64,000 nucleotides of DNA from NCBI GenBank assembly GCA_002471275.1, contig DKPQ01000009.1, forward strand, positions 167,522-231,521, read 5' to 3'. The notes below the pieces were generated by a model. That model was not told the origin of the DNA. It was given only the letters and a program-made list of their open reading frames with translations, and searched no databases. Origin of the DNA: Flammeovirgaceae bacterium UBA7330. Its GTDB lineage: Bacteria; Bacteroidota; Bacteroidia; Cytophagales; Cyclobacteriaceae. Both the position numbers and the translations under genes were made by a program. This document shows positions 32,401 through 39,315 of this stretch, piece after piece (position 1 is the first letter of the stretch; each line of letters opens with the position of its first letter).

Positions 32401-33856
32401 CAGACCCATTATGTTAACTGCAACAACAGATATATTCGGATTTCTGCCGATGGCATTTTCTGCTTCGGCTGGTGCTGAAGTACAACGACCATTGGCCACT
32501 GTAGTGATAGGCGGAATGCTTACTGCTACCTTGCTTACACTTGTTGTACTGCCAGTGCTGTACACATTCGTTGAGGGACGGAGTGACAAAAAGAAAGCAC
32601 TTAAAACCCCAAATGCCAATCTCGTTGTGGTGTTGCTTATGATAGGCGGACTTATCGGAGTGCCAACGCTGACTAGTGCTCAGGAAGCGAAACAGGTGAA
32701 TAGCCTTGAAGAAGCGCTCTCCATCGGATTAGCCAATAATGGAAATGTAAAAGTGGCCAAAACCAACATAGAGGTTCAACGACAAGGAAAGAAAGCCGCA
32801 TTCAACCCGGGCAAGACAGGTATTGGAATACAATACGGACAATACAACAGTTTTGAGAACGACTTCTCATTCAGTGTCGGTCAGTCCTTTGAGTTTCCAA
32901 CAGTTTATGGCAAGCAAAAGCAGTTGGCCAATGAGCAGATAGAGGGAGGTCAAAAACAGCTTGAAGTTACCGAGAATGAACTCAAAGCGAATATCCGACA
33001 AGCCTGGTACGAACTGGCCTATTTGCATGAGACCAGAAATCTTTTGCTTTACCAGGACACCATCTATGAAAGGTTCCTCAATGCCGCAACCATCCGGTTT
33101 GAGACGGAAGCTACCAATTATTTGGAAAAAGCGACAGCCGAAACCCAGGTAATGGAAGTTCAGAATCAGCTCAAATTGCTGGAAGCCGATATGATCATTC
33201 AGGAAAAACAACTTCAAATCCTGCTCAACGACACAACGGATTTGAGTTTTGCACCTTCAGGTTTGGAGGAAAGACAGGTTTTAGCACTCCAGGATCGGGC
33301 ACTGATTGCCAATAACCCATTTCTGCGGTTTACACAACAGCAGGTGGAAATTGCCGGAGCGCAAAAATCTGTCACTTCTGCCAGGGTGATGCCCGAATTT
33401 TTTGTGGGATATTTCAATCAGTCATTGATTGGTGGAGAAACGTCAAACGGAGGAATTGCAAGCTCTTCCGACAGGTTTGGAGGGGTGCAGGCAGGTATTG
33501 CCATTCCGTTGTTTTTTGGCTCCTACAAAGCTGATATAAAGGTGGCAGGCTTACGGGAGCAAATGGCCAAAACAAATCTGGATTACTTTCGGACGACTAT
33601 TCAGGGCCAATTCAGACAGCAGGTGGAAGAAGTAAATAAGTTTCGAAACAGCCTGGATTATTATAATGAGAAAGCAATTCCCCAGGCCAATCTCATCATA
33701 GATAACGCCCAAAAAAGCTTTGAGAGTGGGAATATAGACTATGTCGAGTATTTTCAAAATCTCAATCAGGCCCTGAACCTCAAATTCAATTACCTCAATA
33801 CCCTGAATGGGTACAACCAGTCGGTAATCAATCTGGAATTCCTGATAGGTCAATAA
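29441..33856 (+). CDS. czcA: CzcA-type heavy-metal RND permease fused to CzcC/TolC-like outer-membrane factor
   Basis: Residues 1-1040 are a full heavy-metal efflux RND pump: TM1 start MINKIISFSIKNKFIV, the proton-relay motif MSLGAIDFGIIIDGAVIII (Asp400, Asp406) in TM4, and twelve TM segments. DFG-x3-DGA is the signature of the Zn/Co/Cd subgroup (HME1). After a linker a signal-peptide-like stretch ends near TSAQ (residue 1080), and about 390 residues of outer-membrane efflux protein follow, with helical repeats and ending NLEFLIGQ. Such CzcA-CzcC fusions (1471 aa) occur in Bacteroidota; the junction must be processed or cross the periplasm. The CzcB adaptor gene follows after 30 bases. Confidence 0.92.
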   Translation: MINKIISFSIKNKFIVGLLTLALIGVGIYSMYTVNLGSVPDITNNQVQVMTVSQNLATEDIEQFVTYPVELAMGNLPGVTEIRSVSRFGLSVVTIVFEDDMGIYKPRQLVQEKLNEVRDKIPEKFGSPSMGPITTGLGEIYQYTIKPKPGYDTVYTPTELRTIQDWIVKRQMTLVDGVVDVNAFGGKIKQYEIAINPEKLNALNVSISEVFEALQRNNVNTGGAYIEKNNMANFIRGEGLVRSLDDIRDILVRNENNIPITIGDVAEKVHFGNQVRYGAFTQDGQEAVGGMVLMLKGSNPNSVIQNVQERMEKVQKSLPEGLEIKPFLDRSSLIERTTSTVKTNLLEGALIVIFALVILLGSVRGGIITATTIPLSLLFAFILMKQFNVWANLMSLGAIDFGIIIDGAVIIIEGTVYEIQKRIRSGKIKFNQGVMDEVAYDAGSTMMGSAFFGQIIILIVFAPILFLTGVEGKMFQPMAYTFGFAMIGAIILCLTYVPMMSALFMKPIQNKKNWFGKFERWLEKVSDKIIGGIQWAYLPLLKGALRFKTIVIIVAIVLLGLSGFIFSRMGGEFVPQLDEGDIAMQALIRPGSGLSEAIDVSTKIETLLLDNFPEIKTAVARIGVADIPTDPMPMDIADMFIILEKDMDKWTTVETKEELIAEIKEMLDEKLTGVNLVFSQPVELRFNELLTGVREDVAVKLYGEDLDVLAQKAEQMAEIIQTIPGVGDVNPERTSGLPQMTVRYNRKKIAQYGLDIQKLNEYVSAAFAGGVAGVIFEGEKRFDMVIRFDEKHRRSIDDLRTLYIDLPDGTQVPIKEVADINYVPGPMQISRDNTFRRTYVGVNTRGRDVESVVTDIQEKLDAELDLAPGYYITYGGEFENLQRAKSRLQIVVPIALFLIFVLLYFALQSFSQSIMIYMAIPLAAIGGVFALWLRDMPFSISAGVGFIVLFGVAVLNGLVLINRFNSLKEEGVTSIRERILTGTKERIRPIMLTATTDIFGFLPMAFSASAGAEVQRPLATVVIGGMLTATLLTLVVLPVLYTFVEGRSDKKKALKTPNANLVVVLLMIGGLIGVPTLTSAQEAKQVNSLEEALSIGLANNGNVKVAKTNIEVQRQGKKAAFNPGKTGIGIQYGQYNSFENDFSFSVGQSFEFPTVYGKQKQLANEQIEGGQKQLEVTENELKANIRQAWYELAYLHETRNLLLYQDTIYERFLNAATIRFETEATNYLEKATAETQVMEVQNQLKLLEADMIIQEKQLQILLNDTTDLSFAPSGLEERQVLALQDRALIANNPFLRFTQQQVEIAGAQKSVTSARVMPEFFVGYFNQSLIGGETSNGGIASSSDRFGGVQAGIAIPLFFGSYKADIKVAGLREQMAKTNLDYFRTTIQGQFRQQVEEVNKFRNSLDYYNEKAIPQANLIIDNAQKSFESGNIDYVEYFQNLNQALNLKFNYLNTLNGYNQSVINLEFLIGQ

Positions 33857-33886
33857 AAATTTTAAAAAAACAAAACACTAAAAAGA

Positions 33887-35107
33887 ATGAAAAAGCAAAT
33901 TATATATATACTGGCCCTGGTACTGATGGTATCGGTATTCACAGGGTGTGGCAGTAAATCGGCCGATAAGGTTGAAGATACACATGAAAACCATGCGGAA
34001 AGTGAAGGCGAACATGGCGAAGAAGGCGAAGAAGGGATGTCCGAGGTACACCTTTCTGACATGAAATTTCAAAGTTTGAATATTAAGGTCGATGAAATAC
34101 CAACAAGGCCTTTATCGGGTGTGGTTGAAGCTAATGGACAGTTGGAGGTACCCCCACAGCACGAGGCAACTGTTACCGCCATTATAGGTGCCAATGTGAC
34201 TTCTATCAAAGTAATTGAGGGCGATCAGGTGAATAAGGGACAAGTATTGGGTTACCTTGCCCACCCCAATCTTAGCAGCATTCAATCAAACTATGTTCGT
34301 GCCTACAGTCAGTTAAAATTCCTTGAAAAGGAATATGACAGACAGAAAAAGCTGTACGAAGAAAACGTAGGTTCAGGCAAGACCTATCAACAGACCTTAG
34401 CTGACTATCAAACCATAAAAGGAGAAGCAAAGGGCTATGAAGCTCAGCTTAAGCAACTCAATTTGAATGTATCGAAGATTCAAAATGGTGACATATACGA
34501 GTACGTTCCCGTGGTAAGTCCTATCAAAGGTTACATTGAAAAAGTAGAAGTACAACTGGGTCAATTTGTCGATCCTCAAACGGTAATGTTCAGAATTGTC
34601 AATACCGATCATATTCATGCCGATTTGATGGTATTTGAAAAGGATGTGTATAAAGTGAAGAAAGGGCAAAAAATAGCTTTTACAGTAGAGTCTGTTCCCG
34701 GAACTACTTTGACAGCCGAAATCTATTCTGTAGGGAAGCAGTTTGAGCAAAACCCTAAAGCAGTGCATGTGCATGCGGAAATAGATCAAAAAGAGGATTT
34801 TCTCATTCCGGGCATGTACATCAATGGAAGGATCCATACAGGAGAAAAACCAGTATTGGCTTTACCGGAATCAGCGATCATAGAGGAAGAGGGGAAGCCC
34901 TTTATCTTCATCGCAGAAGTGCATCAGGAAGATGGAGAAACCGAATGGAGCTTCCGAGCTGTTGAAATTCGGACGGGATTAGTCGATGAAGGCTGGGTGG
35001 AAATCAACCTGCTGGAGCCACTACCCGAGGGTGCCAAAGTAGCATGGAACAATGCGTATTACCTGATTTCTGAGATGAAGAAGGGATCGACAGAGCATGG
35101 TCATTAA
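33887..35107 (+). CDS. czcB: CzcB/CusB-type periplasmic adaptor lipoprotein
   Basis: The lipobox VFTGCGS places a lipidated Cys near residue 21. An acidic His-rich segment follows (THENHAESEGEHGEEGEEGM), which can bind metal ions. The membrane-fusion-protein body has a lipoyl half (VTAIIGANVTSIKVIEGDQV), an alpha-helical hairpin around residues 130-190 (YSQLKFLEKEYDRQKKLYEE), a beta-barrel with GYIEKVEVQLGQFVDPQT, and a C-terminal MP domain. It links the CzcA pump to its outer-membrane channel. The length of 406 aa is typical. A remnant of a different czcB tail lies at 53295-53414. Confidence 0.92.
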   Translation: MKKQIIYILALVLMVSVFTGCGSKSADKVEDTHENHAESEGEHGEEGEEGMSEVHLSDMKFQSLNIKVDEIPTRPLSGVVEANGQLEVPPQHEATVTAIIGANVTSIKVIEGDQVNKGQVLGYLAHPNLSSIQSNYVRAYSQLKFLEKEYDRQKKLYEENVGSGKTYQQTLADYQTIKGEAKGYEAQLKQLNLNVSKIQNGDIYEYVPVVSPIKGYIEKVEVQLGQFVDPQTVMFRIVNTDHIHADLMVFEKDVYKVKKGQKIAFTVESVPGTTLTAEIYSVGKQFEQNPKAVHVHAEIDQKEDFLIPGMYINGRIHTGEKPVLALPESAIIEEEGKPFIFIAEVHQEDGETEWSFRAVEIRTGLVDEGWVEINLLEPLPEGAKVAWNNAYYLISEMKKGSTEHGH

Positions 35108-35109
35108 TC

Positions 35110-35126
35110 CAGTTGGCAAAGGCAGT
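35110..35126 (+). repeat. Left inverted repeat flanking four-helix-bundle gene
   Basis: CAGTTGGCAAAGGCAGT here is matched by CAGTTGGCAAAAGGCAGT on the opposite strand at 35577-35594, one base longer. A further AGTTGGCAAGTGG at 35135-35147 and AGTTGGCAAAGTGG at 35549-35562 are in direct orientation. The repeats bracket the 35180-35550 gene. Confidence 0.7.
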
Positions 35127-35179
35127 TGCTAATCAGTTGGCAAGTGGCCATTGAAAATAAATATATATATACATGAATT

Positions 35180-35550
35180 ATGGCAGGCAGTTTTCGTGAT
35201 TTGACGGTTTTTAAAAAGGCATTTTCCTTAGCAATGGAGGTGTTTGATATCACAAAATTATTTCCATCTGAGGAGAAATATGCATTGACTGATCAATTAA
35301 GAAGGTCATCACGGTCAGTGTGTCGGGCCATTGGTGAAGGATATAGAAAACGTCAATATCCTAAGCACTTCTCTAGTAAAATGAGTGATGCCGATAAAAT
35401 TCCGAAACGCAGATATCACTTGATTTTGCTTTGGCCTGTAACTATATATCAGATGAAAAACATAATGACCTTATTGGAAAATCTGAAGAGATCGGCCGAA
35501 TGTTGAACCACATGATTGAAAACCTTGAAAAATATAAACCAAGAAAGTAG
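35180..35550 (+). pseudogene. Frameshifted four-helix-bundle protein (23S rRNA intervening-sequence family)
   Basis: The start MAGSFRDLTVFKKAFSLAME and RRSSRSVCRAIGEGYRKRQY match the four-helix-bundle family first known from 23S rRNA intervening sequences and related to DGR accessory protein Avd. After KMSDAD (near 35395) the frame shifts. The correct C-terminus is in another frame: SLDFALACNYISDEKHNDLI, then GRMLNHMIENLEKYKPRK ending at 35548-35550. The gene is embedded in TTGGCA-rich inverted repeats, between czcB and the PII-like gene, and would interrupt that operon. Confidence 0.75.
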
Positions 35551-35576
35551 TTGGCAAAGTGGAAAATGACTTGTCG

Positions 35577-35594
35577 ACTGCCTTTTGCCAACTG
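35577..35594 (-). repeat. Right inverted repeat flanking four-helix-bundle gene
   Basis: This is the complement of the repeat at 35110-35126 with one inserted A. Together the two ends enclose about 450 bp, as expected for a small mobile or amplifiable cassette. Confidence 0.7.
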
Positions 35595-35635
35595 CCAATT
35601 TAAAAAAGACAGGAATAGTTAAAAACAATAATAAA

Positions 35636-35977
35636 ATGAAAGAAATAAAAGCATTTATAAAACCTAAAAAAGTACAGGTAGTAGTTAAATCGCTGCGAGA
35701 TGCAGGATTTGAAAGTGTAACCCTATCCAAAGGAGAAGGTACCGGAGCTCATAAAGATTCTGATGCATCTCCATCATTGGATTTTCATTTTACCGATAGC
35801 CCGGTTGTTAAGCTGGAACTGGTCTGCCAAAATGAAGAAACGGATAAAGCCGTGCAGCTAATCTGTGGCAAGGCTCAAACACCTGAACCGGGCGATGGCA
35901 TTATTTACGTTTCAGAAATAGATGATGCTTATCGGATCAAGACTGGAAAATCTATTAAAAGATTTGATATGAAGTAG
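35636..35977 (+). CDS. PII-like signalling protein (efflux-associated PII-NG type)
   Basis: ATG at 35636 gives the usual PII start MKEIKAFIKPKKVQVVVKSL. The end has the PII C-terminal signature PGDGIIYVSEIDDAYRIKTG. In between the T-loop region (LSKGEGTGAHKDSDASPSLD) is altered and lacks the Tyr51 modification context of GlnB/GlnK. PII proteins of this divergent group (PII-NG) are known to occur beside heavy-metal RND efflux genes rather than nitrogen genes. It is 113 aa, trimeric by family, cytoplasmic. It lies downstream of czcAB, separated by the four-helix-bundle insertion, so it probably senses or regulates efflux. Confidence 0.85.
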   Translation: MKEIKAFIKPKKVQVVVKSLRDAGFESVTLSKGEGTGAHKDSDASPSLDFHFTDSPVVKLELVCQNEETDKAVQLICGKAQTPEPGDGIIYVSEIDDAYRIKTGKSIKRFDMK

Positions 35978-35979
35978 AT

Positions 35980-36357
35980 ATGTCACGTCCAATTGAAGAA
36001 ATGCAATATCTGGCCCGAAAAAAAGGAGGGCTTTGTCTATCCGATTTGTACATAAACAGCAAATCAAAACTGTGGTGGCAATGTGCTGAAGGCCATCGCT
36101 GGCAGGCTACTCCCTTCAGTGTAAAGATAAGAAAAAGCTGGTGCCCATTCTGTGCTAACAATAGGCCTCACGGGATAGAAAGGGTGAAAGCACTGGCTGC
36201 TACAAAGGGCGGTACTTGTCTTTCTGAAGAATATATAAATTCCAAAACGCCACTCAGATGGCAATGTAAAAATGGTCATCGTTTCAAAGCCACTGCCGAC
36301 AGTGTAGTGCAGGGGAAGTGGTGCCAGGAATGTAATGACAGTTTGAAACATAAATAA
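35980..36357 (+). CDS. Zinc-ribbon protein with two tandem treble-clef-type repeats
   Basis: The 125-residue protein consists of two similar units. Each reads ...KGG-x-CLS-x2-YINSK-x2-L-x-WQC-x2-GH-x(10-12)-W-C-x2-C: the first covers residues about 15-60, the second about 70-118. Each unit has four Cys and one His suited to bind zinc. Related zinc-ribbon repeats are found in predicted nucleic-acid-binding and endonuclease-like proteins. The start is 2 bases after the PII stop, so translation is coupled. Its role next to metal efflux is unknown; DNA or RNA binding, or zinc buffering, are both open. Confidence 0.7.
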   Translation: MSRPIEEMQYLARKKGGLCLSDLYINSKSKLWWQCAEGHRWQATPFSVKIRKSWCPFCANNRPHGIERVKALAATKGGTCLSEEYINSKTPLRWQCKNGHRFKATADSVVQGKWCQECNDSLKHK

Positions 36358-36364
36358 ATGTATT

Positions 36365-37249
36365 ATGAAGAATATAAAAATCATTCTTCCCATGATGATA
36401 GCGTTCATGCTGTTTCAGGGATGTGCTATTGTAAGACCGGGTGAAGTTGGTGTGGATGTGCATTTTGGTAAGGTAAAACCCGGTGTAATGAAACCGGGCC
36501 CTCATCATTTTATGGGGTTTATTGGGCGAAAGATAGAACGGTTTGATACGCGGATTATCAACTATTCCAGAGAACTCAATTTCCACACTCAAGAAGGCAT
36601 AGAGGTAACTTCTGAAATAACCATATTGTACCACATCATACCTGATTCGGTCATTCGCATCTATCAGGATTTTGGTGCCGGTTATCAGGAAACCGTCATT
36701 GAGGATAACTTAATCACAATCCTCAGACAAACGGGCCTTGATTTCGGGGCTACTCAGCTGATTACCGAACGAAACACCATTGAAAACACCGTCAAAGAAA
36801 AGATGAATGCGGTGATTGGTAAATACGGTTTTGCCATGGATTTGGTCATGCTTAAGGAGGTGGATTTACCTCAGGCAGTGGTAGAAACGATTGAGGCGCA
36901 ACTCAACGCAGAAGAGATAGCCAAGAGAACCAAAATTGAGAATGAAACCAAACGGAATTTGCTTGACTTTGAATTGGAGAAACAGCGGAAAGAAAAAGAA
37001 ACGGCCATTGTTACCGAGCGTATGCAAATAGACTTCAATATTGAAAAGCAAAAGAAGGAATCTGAACGTCTCTTGATTGAGGCTGAGGCCATTAAGAAAC
37101 AACAGGCCATTATCAACTCTACGCTAAATGATCTGTTAATCAAATACAAGAGTCTTGAGATCACTCGTGACCTGGTCAATTCAAAGAATTCAAAAATCAT
37201 TGTTACCGATGGCAAGTCACCGGTAATTGTGAATGAAAAAGGAAACTAA
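36365..37249 (+). CDS. SPFH/band 7 (prohibitin-like) lipoprotein
   Basis: The N-terminus has a hydrophobic stretch ending in MLFQGCA (lipobox Cys near residue 20). The SPFH core follows: RPGEVGVDVHFGKVKPGVMK, then ERFDTRIINYSRELNFHTQE, and TLRQTGLDFGATQLITERNT-like sequence to about residue 185. A long charged coiled coil (ELEKQRKEKETAIVTERMQI) continues to residue 255. Bacterial prohibitin-like proteins oligomerise at membranes and organise microdomains or chaperone membrane proteins. It begins 7 bases after the zinc-ribbon gene. A link to the efflux complex is possible by context only. Confidence 0.85.
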   Translation: MKNIKIILPMMIAFMLFQGCAIVRPGEVGVDVHFGKVKPGVMKPGPHHFMGFIGRKIERFDTRIINYSRELNFHTQEGIEVTSEITILYHIIPDSVIRIYQDFGAGYQETVIEDNLITILRQTGLDFGATQLITERNTIENTVKEKMNAVIGKYGFAMDLVMLKEVDLPQAVVETIEAQLNAEEIAKRTKIENETKRNLLDFELEKQRKEKETAIVTERMQIDFNIEKQKKESERLLIEAEAIKKQQAIINSTLNDLLIKYKSLEITRDLVNSKNSKIIVTDGKSPVIVNEKGN

Positions 37250-37285
37250 ATTAAAATAAATGTTAAACCCTAAAAACTTATAGTT

Positions 37286-37504
37286 ATGATGCATGATTGG
37301 TATTTCGGAGGAATGCACTGGATTTGGTGGATCCTATGGCTGATCCTCATGTTTTGGATATTTCTGATTCCATACCCTACACCCGGGCAAAGAAGAAGCA
37401 AGGATAAAGCCATGGAGGCACTAAGAGAGCGCTATGCCCGAGGGGAGCTCAGCGATGAAGAATTTGAGCAAAAGAAGAAAGTTCTTCAAAACAGGAAGAA
37501 ATAG
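37286..37504 (+). CDS. SHOCT-domain small membrane protein
   Basis: The 72-residue protein has one very aromatic TM segment (MHWIWWILWLILMFWIFLI). The C-terminal SHOCT motif is ALRERYARGELSDEEFEQKK. The His/Met-rich start (MMHDWYFGGMHW) could bind copper or zinc. Small SHOCT proteins often accompany heavy-metal resistance genes. It lies 36 bases after the SPFH gene and precedes a hairpin at 37516-37545. Confidence 0.85.
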   Translation: MMHDWYFGGMHWIWWILWLILMFWIFLIPYPTPGQRRSKDKAMEALRERYARGELSDEEFEQKKKVLQNRKK

Positions 37505-37515
37505 GTATAGGGTCG

Positions 37516-37545
37516 CAGGTGTCTCCATATCAAATGAGGCACCTG
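37516..37545 (+). repeat. Strong intergenic hairpin
   Basis: CAGGTGTCTC and GAGGCACCTG form a 10-bp stem (one T-G pair) around a 10-base loop. There is no T-run, so it is more likely an RNA stability or attenuation element between the SHOCT and AlbA_2 genes than a full terminator. Confidence 0.4.
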
Positions 37546-37567
37546 TGGCTCCAAAACTGACAAGAAG

Positions 37568-38332
37568 ATGAAAAGCAAGTTACTTCTATACATCGCTATT
37601 GGCTTTACCTTTGGTGTTTTTTTACTACAGCCTTTGGTTATTTCACTGCACATGTACGATATGCAGGGAGACCAGGGAAACTGGTGGGCCTTGGCACTTA
37701 ATTCCTATCAGCAAGTGATTGGGTCGTGGGATGTGGATCAGGCGGTTACCAAATTGCTCTTTGGATTGTTAGGTGTTACCCTCGCACTTCTTTTTATGGT
37801 CAGACAAAAAATATTTCAGCTTACCGGGAAAAGAGATCAACTGGAGGAGATCAAGGAGCTTATAGCTGCGGGAGAAAACCAGCAGGTAGAATTTAAATCT
37901 ACTTTGAGGTGGGACTTACACCAATTTAAGCCGAATAAGGCACTGGAAACAGTAGTAGCTAAGACAATAGCCGGATTTATGAATACAAGTGGAGGACATC
38001 TGTTCATCGGTATTGATGATGATGGACAACTACGAGGTTTACAGGAAGATTATGCCACGCTAAAAAAACCTGGCAGAGATGGTTTTGAACAATACATTAT
38101 GGAACTAATATCCAATAAGCTGGGAACAAATTTATGTACGTTGGTAGCCGTTTCTTTTTACAAGATCGAGGCATATGATTTCTGCCATCTCGCTATCAAA
38201 AGGGCCGGTTCCCCGGTTTATCTTCATGATAACGACCGTTCTCATTTTTTTGTTCGCACGGGCAACGGTACACGTGAGTTGGATATACCTGAGGCACTCA
38301 ATTATATAGAAGAAAATTTAAATGGTCGTTAA
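37568..38332 (+). CDS. Membrane-anchored AlbA_2/Schlafen-type protein
   Basis: Two TM segments (about residues 5-25 and 62-80) flank a short periplasmic loop. After them comes a cytoplasmic AlbA_2 domain: QQVEFKSTLRWD near 107, then KTIAGFMNTSGGHLFIGIDD and GLQEDYATLKK, and ending RELDIPEALNYIEENL. This domain was described as a putative DNA-binding or Schlafen-like module. Membrane anchoring is unusual. The gene overlaps the following YceI-like gene by one base. Regulation at the membrane is one possibility; nothing here proves it. Confidence 0.78.
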   Translation: MKSKLLLYIAIGFTFGVFLLQPLVISLHMYDMQGDQGNWWALALNSYQQVIGSWDVDQAVTKLLFGLLGVTLALLFMVRQKIFQLTGKRDQLEEIKELIAAGENQQVEFKSTLRWDLHQFKPNKALETVVAKTIAGFMNTSGGHLFIGIDDDGQLRGLQEDYATLKKPGRDGFEQYIMELISNKLGTNLCTLVAVSFYKIEAYDFCHLAIKRAGSPVYLHDNDRSHFFVRTGNGTRELDIPEALNYIEENLNGR

Positions 38333-38886
38333 TGATGAAAATCAAGTGGTTTATACTTCTGCTAATTGCCTTCAACTCCTTTGTGGTTAGAGGTCAAGCG
38401 CTTTACAGGACTACTGAAGGGCATATTGTAATGGTTGCTGAAATATATGATGAGCAGGTGATTGCTGAAAGTCACCAACTGTTGATTCAACTGGACTATG
38501 ATACAAAAGAAATTTCAGGTAAGCTTAACCTGAAAAGCCTGGATGTTGGTTATGAGTTTTTAAATGAACAGATAAGCAAGCTTGCAAACGATGAATCAAT
38601 AATCACTTTTTCCGGGAGGATTCCGGTGGATAATTTTATTAGCCAGCCTCATTCGCCTATATCGTTTAGCTGGCCTATTAAAATTATAACAGGTGAACGG
38701 GAATTTCAGGTAGTAATGAATGCCACGCTCAAGCATTTTAATGGTGGAGAATCCATTGCATGTTTGCTAAGTGCTACGGGAGATTTTTCTACAAAAGAGG
38801 TTGGTTTGGCGTCCTTCATCCCGGGAATTAGTGAGGTCTTAAAAGTGCAGTTTACACAAGTGATACTTAGAAAAAACACATTATGA
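38332..38886 (+). CDS. Secreted YceI-like protein
   Basis: A signal peptide (MMKIKWFILLLIAFNSFVVR, cleavage near RGQA) precedes a beta-rich body of about 160 residues. It contains HQLLIQLDYDTKEISGKLNL and FSGRIPVDNFISQPHSPISF, which fit the lipocalin-like strands of the YceI family only loosely. It carries a single Cys. The start ATG overlaps the AlbA_2 stop and the end overlaps the Fur gene start by 4 bases, so it is part of the same operon. Periplasmic lipid or isoprenoid binding is the family role; it is uncertain here. Confidence 0.55.
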   Translation: MMKIKWFILLLIAFNSFVVRGQALYRTTEGHIVMVAEIYDEQVIAESHQLLIQLDYDTKEISGKLNLKSLDVGYEFLNEQISKLANDESIITFSGRIPVDNFISQPHSPISFSWPIKIITGEREFQVVMNATLKHFNGGESIACLLSATGDFSTKEVGLASFIPGISEVLKVQFTQVILRKNTL

Positions 38887-39305
38887 GTGCAATAAAAGAA
38901 TTAGAAGAAAATCTTGTAATGCATAAGATAAAACCAACAGCCATGCGGCTGCTGGTGCTGGAGTATCTGCTGGATCGGGAGGCTGCGGTTGGCCTTACCG
39001 AACTATATAGAGCTTTTGAAAAGTCGGATAGAACTACACTTTATAGAACATTAAAAGTTTTTGAAGAAAACGGCATGGTGCATAGTATTGATGATGGTAC
39101 AGGTGTGCCCAAGTATGCTTTGTGTGAAGAGGGGTGTGAATGTGAAGTAGGAAAAGATTTACATCTTCATTTTCATTGTTCAGTATGTGATGAAACTGTC
39201 TGTTTAACCAATCATAAAATTCCGAAAATAAATTTACCTGAGGGCTATATAGCAGAGAATTCTGATTTCGTGATTACCGGAATTTGTAAGAAATGTAGTA
39301 AATAA
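38883..39305 (+). CDS. Fur-family regulator, paralogue 2
   Basis: This 140-residue protein is closely related to the regulator at 28341: IKPTAMRLLVLEYLLDREAA, recognition helix RTTLYRTLKVFEENGMVHSI, metal site LHLHFHCSVC, and final ICKKCSK. Two CxxC pairs and the His cluster are complete. It overlaps the YceI-like gene and stands 10 bases before the P1B-2 ATPase gene. A metal sensor that releases the exporter genes under excess Zn, Cd or Pb is likely, though Fur-family proteins normally repress when metal-bound, so the logic is worth testing. Confidence 0.87.
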   Translation: MSAIKELEENLVMHKIKPTAMRLLVLEYLLDREAAVGLTELYRAFEKSDRTTLYRTLKVFEENGMVHSIDDGTGVPKYALCEEGCECEVGKDLHLHFHCSVCDETVCLTNHKIPKINLPEGYIAENSDFVITGICKKCSK

Positions 39306-39315
39306 GATTTGGGTA

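Noticed and set aside
35180..35550. Avd accessory protein of a diversity-generating retroelement
   Set aside because: There is no template/variable repeat pair or DGR-type reverse transcriptase nearby; the only reverse transcriptase (62210-63469) is of the group II intron type.
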